Source of the DNA: an uncultured Spirochaetaceae bacterium
Lineage (GTDB): Bacteria; Spirochaetota; Spirochaetia; Sphaerochaetales; Sphaerochaetaceae
Length of the DNA: 10,281 bases
Reading direction: 5' to 3'
Assembly: GCA_947630635.1 (NCBI GenBank)
Contig: CANRIJ010000050.1
Location: forward strand, 1 to 10,281
A model generated the notes under the pieces. It searched no databases and was not told the DNA's origin. It saw nothing but the letters and a program-made list of their open reading frames with translations. A program made the translations under genes and the position numbers. Shown here in pieces: positions 7,149-10,281 of this stretch. Position 1 is the stretch's first letter. Each line of letters begins with the position of its first letter.

Positions 7149-9093
7149 TTGATCTCCCTGAGAGAAGGCTCTCGATATTCACTGCTCCTGTGGGCAGTTC
7201 AGGGCTCTCTTTGCCTGTTGCCTGCTTTAGGGCATTTAGGAAGGCTCCCATCGTCATGCTCTTGGCAATTGCAACAATAGAGGAGAGTATGCCGTCATTT
7301 TTGTTGTGGTCCACTATACTGAGATTGATCTTGCATGTGTTGGACAGAACTGCACCGCACTCCTCGAGCGTTAGGAGTATATGTCTCTTTATCCTCTCTT
7401 TTACGTCTTTTGTGTTAATGACGTTATCAAGGTTAAGCGTTGCCCATATGTTACGAACAACTGGCTTGTAGCTGTACTCTGATATGCTGAGCTCTATTAT
7501 TTCGGCTCCGAATCCAGAGGGCTCGAACTCGCAGGGGCTATTCGGGTTCTCGACTTTGAATCTTATTGAGATTGGAGGCTTCTCCTTATCTTTGATTGAG
7601 TCGATCTTCATAGCTGCCTCTTTAAGCTGCGGAGTGAGGCAGGAAGTGAATCTATTTAGGGTATCTGGACCGCTATCTATGGTGTCGCTTGAGCGCTCTA
7701 TGAAGATGAAGGCTCCCTCGCTTCCCTTTTTCTCTACTATCTCATTTTCGATAATCGATTTCCAATACTCAATGTCGCGAGAGGAGCTTCCTGATGTGTT
7801 AAGGGATATGTTGTGCTTCTGAGTATATGTGATCTGGGCCTCAAATGGAGAGTGCTTTGCAAAGGTTGTTGAGAATCCGGCAATCCCGACTGCCATGGCA
7901 AAGCCTATGCCCCTTATGTTTCCCATCAGGCCAAACTCGCTCTTCATAAGGGAATTGGTCATCCACTTTCTGTTGTAGGATGAGAGCTCTGATATCTTTT
8001 CAATCGAATCCTGATATTCAGAGATGTCTATCGATGGGAGTATGTCGTTGAATTTAGTGCTGCCGCTATCAAAGGAATCAAAGTACTGAATCGGTGTGAG
8101 CGTATTCTTCATTGGGAGCTTTGATATATGCACAGAGGAGGCTGCGCTTGCCTCTGGGTATCCAAGTCCGCCAGAGAAAGAAGCTGGTGCATTGAAGCTT
8201 TTGAGTATTGATACTCTTCCTCTGAATCTCCCCACTCTGTAGAGTGGAAGGAGACCTGCCATAGCCTGTCTCTGAAGCTCATGGGGAGCAATGGGATATG
8301 CACCTTGGTCGACACTCATATCAGCATCCTCAAATGCCATGTTTCCCTCTTCGTCGAAGTAGGTGGTCTTCTTTATCTTAAATTGGGGCCTTGCTGCGCG
8401 CGCAACAGAGCGCATTCTGGTTGGAAGCCCCGTTTTTTTGGCTGCAATAGCGGCAATCACGGAGAAGATTACCGGTGTTATCAGATATTCGTCTCTCTTG
8501 GAGAAGTGCTTTTGGTTGATAATCTCTATAAGATTCTCGCTGATTCCGGTATGGTAGCTTACATTTTTTCTGATTGGCTCTTCCCATTGAGAGGGAGACT
8601 CGATGGTGATTCCCTTGCCGTCAAGCCATGCATAGGTTGCATACCTATATGGATTTGAGAAGAGAGTTGCGTTGAAGGTGAACTCGCTCTCTGTTTTTCT
8701 CATCTTAGATAGCTCTTCATCGCTTGGAATCTGCTCCTTTCCAAAAGAGTATTCATAGGGCTCGATAAATTCAGTTGGACCACTTTCTTCATCAATCGGC
8801 TCAGTAATTGGCGTTATTTTGCTCAGCGCTATTTCAACTGATTCGAAATCGGTTCCGAATAGGGCAAGAAGAGGCTGCCCTTTATATGCAATCTCGCCGC
8901 TTGCGAAGATGGGTATATCTCCATCTATGAATGAGATGGAGTTATTTCCCTCAAGGTCTTCTCCCTTGAGGATAAAGAAGCTTTTATCGAGGTTTGGAAG
9001 GTTGAAGCCAAGGAGTTTTGAATGGCCGATAGGACTACGTAGAATAAGCCCATATTGTATGTTGTACTTGGTGAAGCCCTTCCTATCTGCCAT
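7138..9093 (-). CDS. Degenerate molybdopterin-binding (large) subunit homologue of the xanthine dehydrogenase family
   Basis: This 651-residue protein follows the fold order of the large subunit of molybdenum hydroxylases (usually ~750-800 residues). It starts near the conserved L-I-L-R-S-P-I-G-H, then A-Y-K-G-Q-P-L-L-A-L (69-78), a T-G-L-P-T-R-M stretch, D-Q-G-A-Y (262-266), N-A-P-A-S-F-S-G-G-L-G-Y-P-E-A (301-315), R-G-I-G-F-A and a C-terminal A-F-L-N-A-L-K-Q-A-T-G. Cofactor-contacting loops are altered. H-F-S-K-R (196-200) sits where G-G-G-F-G-G-K is expected, the arginine of A-F-R-G-F-G is serine, no G-Q-G is seen, and no G-x-G-E precedes A-F-L-N-A-L, so the catalytic glutamate is apparently absent. 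It is probably not an active molybdenum hydroxylase, though the frame is intact and the partner subunits are retained. The ATG at 9093 lacks a clear ribosome binding site; it is the best start because the conserved region begins 13-14 residues later. First gene of the operon. Confidence 0.8.
   Translation of the reverse strand: MADRKGFTKYNIQYGLILRSPIGHSKLLGFNLPNLDKSFFILKGEDLEGNNSISFIDGDIPIFASGEIAYKGQPLLALFGTDFESVEIALSKITPITEPIDEESGPTEFIEPYEYSFGKEQIPSDEELSKMRKTESEFTFNATLFSNPYRYATYAWLDGKGITIESPSQWEEPIRKNVSYHTGISENLIEIINQKHFSKRDEYLITPVIFSVIAAIAAKKTGLPTRMRSVARAARPQFKIKKTTYFDEEGNMAFEDADMSVDQGAYPIAPHELQRQAMAGLLPLYRVGRFRGRVSILKSFNAPASFSGGLGYPEASAASSVHISKLPMKNTLTPIQYFDSFDSGSTKFNDILPSIDISEYQDSIEKISELSSYNRKWMTNSLMKSEFGLMGNIRGIGFAMAVGIAGFSTTFAKHSPFEAQITYTQKHNISLNTSGSSSRDIEYWKSIIENEIVEKKGSEGAFIFIERSSDTIDSGPDTLNRFTSCLTPQLKEAAMKIDSIKDKEKPPISIRFKVENPNSPCEFEPSGFGAEIIELSISEYSYKPVVRNIWATLNLDNVINTKDVKERIKRHILLTLEECGAVLSNTCKINLSIVDHNKNDGILSSIVAIAKSMTMGAFLNALKQATGKESPELPTGAVNIESLLSGRSNEN
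7154..7159 (-). promoter_or_regulatory. Ribosome binding site of the [2Fe-2S] subunit gene
   Basis: AGGGAG on the minus strand, five bases before the ATG at 7148 and inside the end of the large-subunit gene. It supports the start and the 11-base overlap. Confidence 0.75.
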
Positions 9094-9110
9094 AGGAAAA
9101 AGACTACTTT

Positions 9111-9125
9111 AAAAAGGAGCTTTTT
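9111..9125. repeat. Short AT-rich inverted repeat in the divergent gap
   Basis: AAAAAG, a GAG loop, then CTTTTT form a six-base dyad between the two divergent start codons. It could be an operator or have no function. The stem is too weak and wrongly placed to be called a terminator. Confidence 0.3.
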
Positions 9126-9143
9126 TCTATTCTTTTCACTTCT

Positions 9144-9171
9144 GATATATAATTTCAGAGATGAATCCCAA
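9144..9171 (-). promoter_or_regulatory. Weak putative promoter for the oxidoreductase-dnaE-recG operon
   Basis: On the minus strand TTGGGA (9171-9166) is followed after 16 bases by TATATC (9149-9144), each matching four of six consensus positions. The -35 lies inside the first codons of ligA and the -10 overlaps the ligA -10 box. Another candidate -10 is TAAAGT (9111-9106), which lacks a -35. This is a weak call. Confidence 0.25.
9148..9153 (+). promoter_or_regulatory. Putative -10 box of the ligA promoter
   Basis: A perfect TATAAT hexamer lies with its last base seven bases before position 9160, so initiation would fall at about 9159-9161, on or next to the ligA ATG. The -35 region at 17-base spacing (9125-9130, TTCTAT) is a poor match. 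The call rests on the -10 box and the divergent gap; it is not experimentally supported. Confidence 0.45.
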
Positions 9172-10281
9172 AGAAGAGATCAAAGAGCTTGAAGAGAGGC
9201 TCAGAAAATACCAAGACACCTACTACAAAGAGGGCAAGAGCCTGGTAAGTGACAGTGAATACGATAGGCTCTTCGATAGGCTTAGATCGCTCGAGAGCGA
9301 GTATCCGGAACTTTCTTCCCCAGATAGCCCCACGCTTAGAGTGGGCTCTGACCTCACAAGCGATTTTCCTGAGGTGAGGCACTCTATTCCGGTGCTTTCC
9401 CTTGATAAGGCCTACTCATCGCAGGAGGTTCTGTCATTTATCGATAAATCGATAAAGAAAGAGGGCGAGGAGCTCTCTTTTGTAGCGGAAGAGAAGATAG
9501 ATGGCATATCCATGGTTCTCTATTATCAGGATGGAATTCTCGAGAGGGCAGTCACAAGAGGAAATGGCGAGATTGGAAACGATGTTACGCCGAATATCAA
9601 GACAATCTTCTCTGTGCCTCTAAGGCTAAAGGAGAGTGTAACGCTGGCAGTAAGGGGGGAGGTCTATCTTCCAAAGGCGGATTTTGAGAGGATCAACGCA
9701 GAACTAGATGAGGAGATGAGGGCTGCAAATCCAAGAAACTTGGCAGCAGGATCGGTAAGGCGCCAGAGGTCGAGCGAGACTGCGCGCGTTCCCTTGGATA
9801 TATTCTCTTACGAGGGTTTTTGGCAAGATAAGAGCAAGACGCCCAAAGACCATCTATCCATCCTCTCTAAGCTAAAGGAGCTTGGATTCAGAATAGACCC
9901 CAATCTTGCCTTTTTTGACAAAACCAAGGAGGAGGCTGAAAGGCGCTTAGAAGAGGCGGGTCTTAAGGGACTCTCTGGGTCCTTTTACGATCTTCAGAAG
10001 TATATAGATGGTGAGAGCAGAATAAGAGCAAAGCTTCCATATGAGATAGATGGGCTAGTATTTAAGATCAATGAGCTTGATGTAAGAGAGCGCTTTGGCT
10101 ATACAGGCCACCATCCAAGATGGGCAATAGCCTATAAGTTCGAGCCTCCCGAGGCAGAGGCCACCCTACTGGATATTACTTGCCAAGTTGGAAGAACTGG
10201 AAGAATAACCCCTGTTGCCGAGATAACCCCGACGAAGATTGGTGGATCTACTGTAAAGAGGGCAACCCTTCACAATCAGGA
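9161..10281 (+). CDS. ligA: NAD-dependent DNA ligase LigA (C-terminus cut by window edge)
   Basis: LigA seals nicks in duplex DNA using NAD+, joining Okazaki fragments and completing repair. My plus-strand translation gives 373 codons, just over half of a usual ~670-residue LigA. The N-terminal NAD-binding (Ia) region has the Y-Y family signature (residues 21-22, D-T-Y-Y) and S-D-S-E-Y-D-R-L. The adenylation domain shows V-L-S-L-D-K-A-Y, the nucleophile K112 in E-E-K-I-D-G, R-G-E-V-Y-L-P, N-P-R-N-L-A-A-G-S, E-I-D-G-L-V-F-K and W-A-I-A-Y-K-F. The OB fold begins with V-G-R-T-G-R-I-T-P-V-A. The zinc finger, helix-hairpin-helix and BRCT domains lie beyond the edge. No Shine-Dalgarno sequence precedes the ATG, and a TATAAT box sits only eight bases upstream, suggesting a leaderless mRNA. 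It is divergent from the dnaE operon. Confidence 0.97.
   Translation, partial: MNPKEEIKELEERLRKYQDTYYKEGKSLVSDSEYDRLFDRLRSLESEYPELSSPDSPTLRVGSDLTSDFPEVRHSIPVLSLDKAYSSQEVLSFIDKSIKKEGEELSFVAEEKIDGISMVLYYQDGILERAVTRGNGEIGNDVTPNIKTIFSVPLRLKESVTLAVRGEVYLPKADFERINAELDEEMRAANPRNLAAGSVRRQRSSETARVPLDIFSYEGFWQDKSKTPKDHLSILSKLKELGFRIDPNLAFFDKTKEEAERRLEEAGLKGLSGSFYDLQKYIDGESRIRAKLPYEIDGLVFKINELDVRERFGYTGHHPRWAIAYKFEPPEAEATLLDITCQVGRTGRITPVAEITPTKIGGSTVKRATLHNQ

Larger units (their letters stand above)
9094..9160. other. Divergent intergenic region between the oxidoreductase-dnaE-recG operon and ligA
   Basis: These 67 A+T-rich bases are the only non-coding space in the window and must hold most of the control for both transcription units unless internal promoters exist. 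They contain a consensus -10 box toward ligA, an overlapping weaker -10-like box toward the operon, a small AT-rich dyad, and no clear ribosome binding site for either flanking gene. Confidence 0.8.

Noticed and set aside
8281..8658. Plus-strand open frame opposite the oxidoreductase large subunit
   Set aside because: Antisense to conserved segments of that gene; no ribosome binding site and no recognisable motifs.
7138..9093. Possibility that missing molybdenum-site motifs result from frameshifts or a pseudogene
   Set aside because: The frame is continuous, the family landmarks occur in order on both sides of each missing motif, and the downstream gene overlaps are intact, so divergence is the better explanation.
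9111..9126. Inverted repeat followed by T-run as an intrinsic terminator
   Set aside because: The stem is only six mostly A-T pairs and sits between two divergent starts, where no transcript from either flanking gene ends.
9155..9382. Minus-strand 75-codon open frame over the ligA start
   Set aside because: It is antisense to the conserved N-terminal region of LigA and has no independent support.

Overview
This is a compact, fully coding bacterial chromosome segment with moderate GC (mid-40s per cent by eye). The organism is most likely a spirochaete or a close relative. This is a low-to-moderate-confidence inference from the flavour of the LigA (an R-R-Q-R-S-S-E-T stretch after the N-P-R-N-L-A-A-G-S segment) and DnaE sequences. 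No rRNA or other decisive marker is present. The coding strands are rich in GAGAG, and there is essentially no intergenic space except for one 67-base divergent gap. I see no mobile elements, CRISPR arrays, tRNAs or rRNAs.

Six genes run on the minus strand from about 9093 down to the left edge and look like one operon. In transcription order they are: a molybdenum-hydroxylase-type large subunit (9093-7138), a two-[2Fe-2S] small subunit (7148-6657), an FAD-binding medium subunit (6673-5753), dnaE (5760-2296), a YggT-family membrane protein (2285-1677) and recG (1677 to the edge, C-terminus cut off). The genes overlap by 11, 17 and 8 bases, then are separated by a 10-base gap, then overlap by 1 base (TAATG). 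ligA is transcribed the other way, starting at 9161, and is cut off by the right edge. The window therefore joins three DNA replication, repair or recombination genes (dnaE, recG, ligA) to a three-subunit oxidoreductase of the xanthine dehydrogenase / CO dehydrogenase fold.

The most unusual content is that oxidoreductase. The small subunit keeps all eight cluster cysteines, and the FAD subunit keeps recognisable versions of both flavin-binding loops. The large subunit is short (651 residues) and reads continuously through the family fold, yet it lacks the usual molybdopterin-contacting loops (GGGFGGK, GQG, A-F-R-G-F-G) and the C-terminal G-x-G-E catalytic glutamate. By sequence it looks like a conserved-fold pseudo-molybdoenzyme that retains an electron-transfer module. 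Its tight translational coupling to the replicative polymerase raises the possibility of a redox function unrelated to purine or CO oxidation. That function is a hypothesis only.

Other points of interest are an apparently intact metal-binding PHP domain in DnaE (possible intrinsic proofreading), a clear beta-clamp-binding pentapeptide in DnaE, and a consensus -10 box so close to the ligA start codon that the ligA mRNA may be leaderless.
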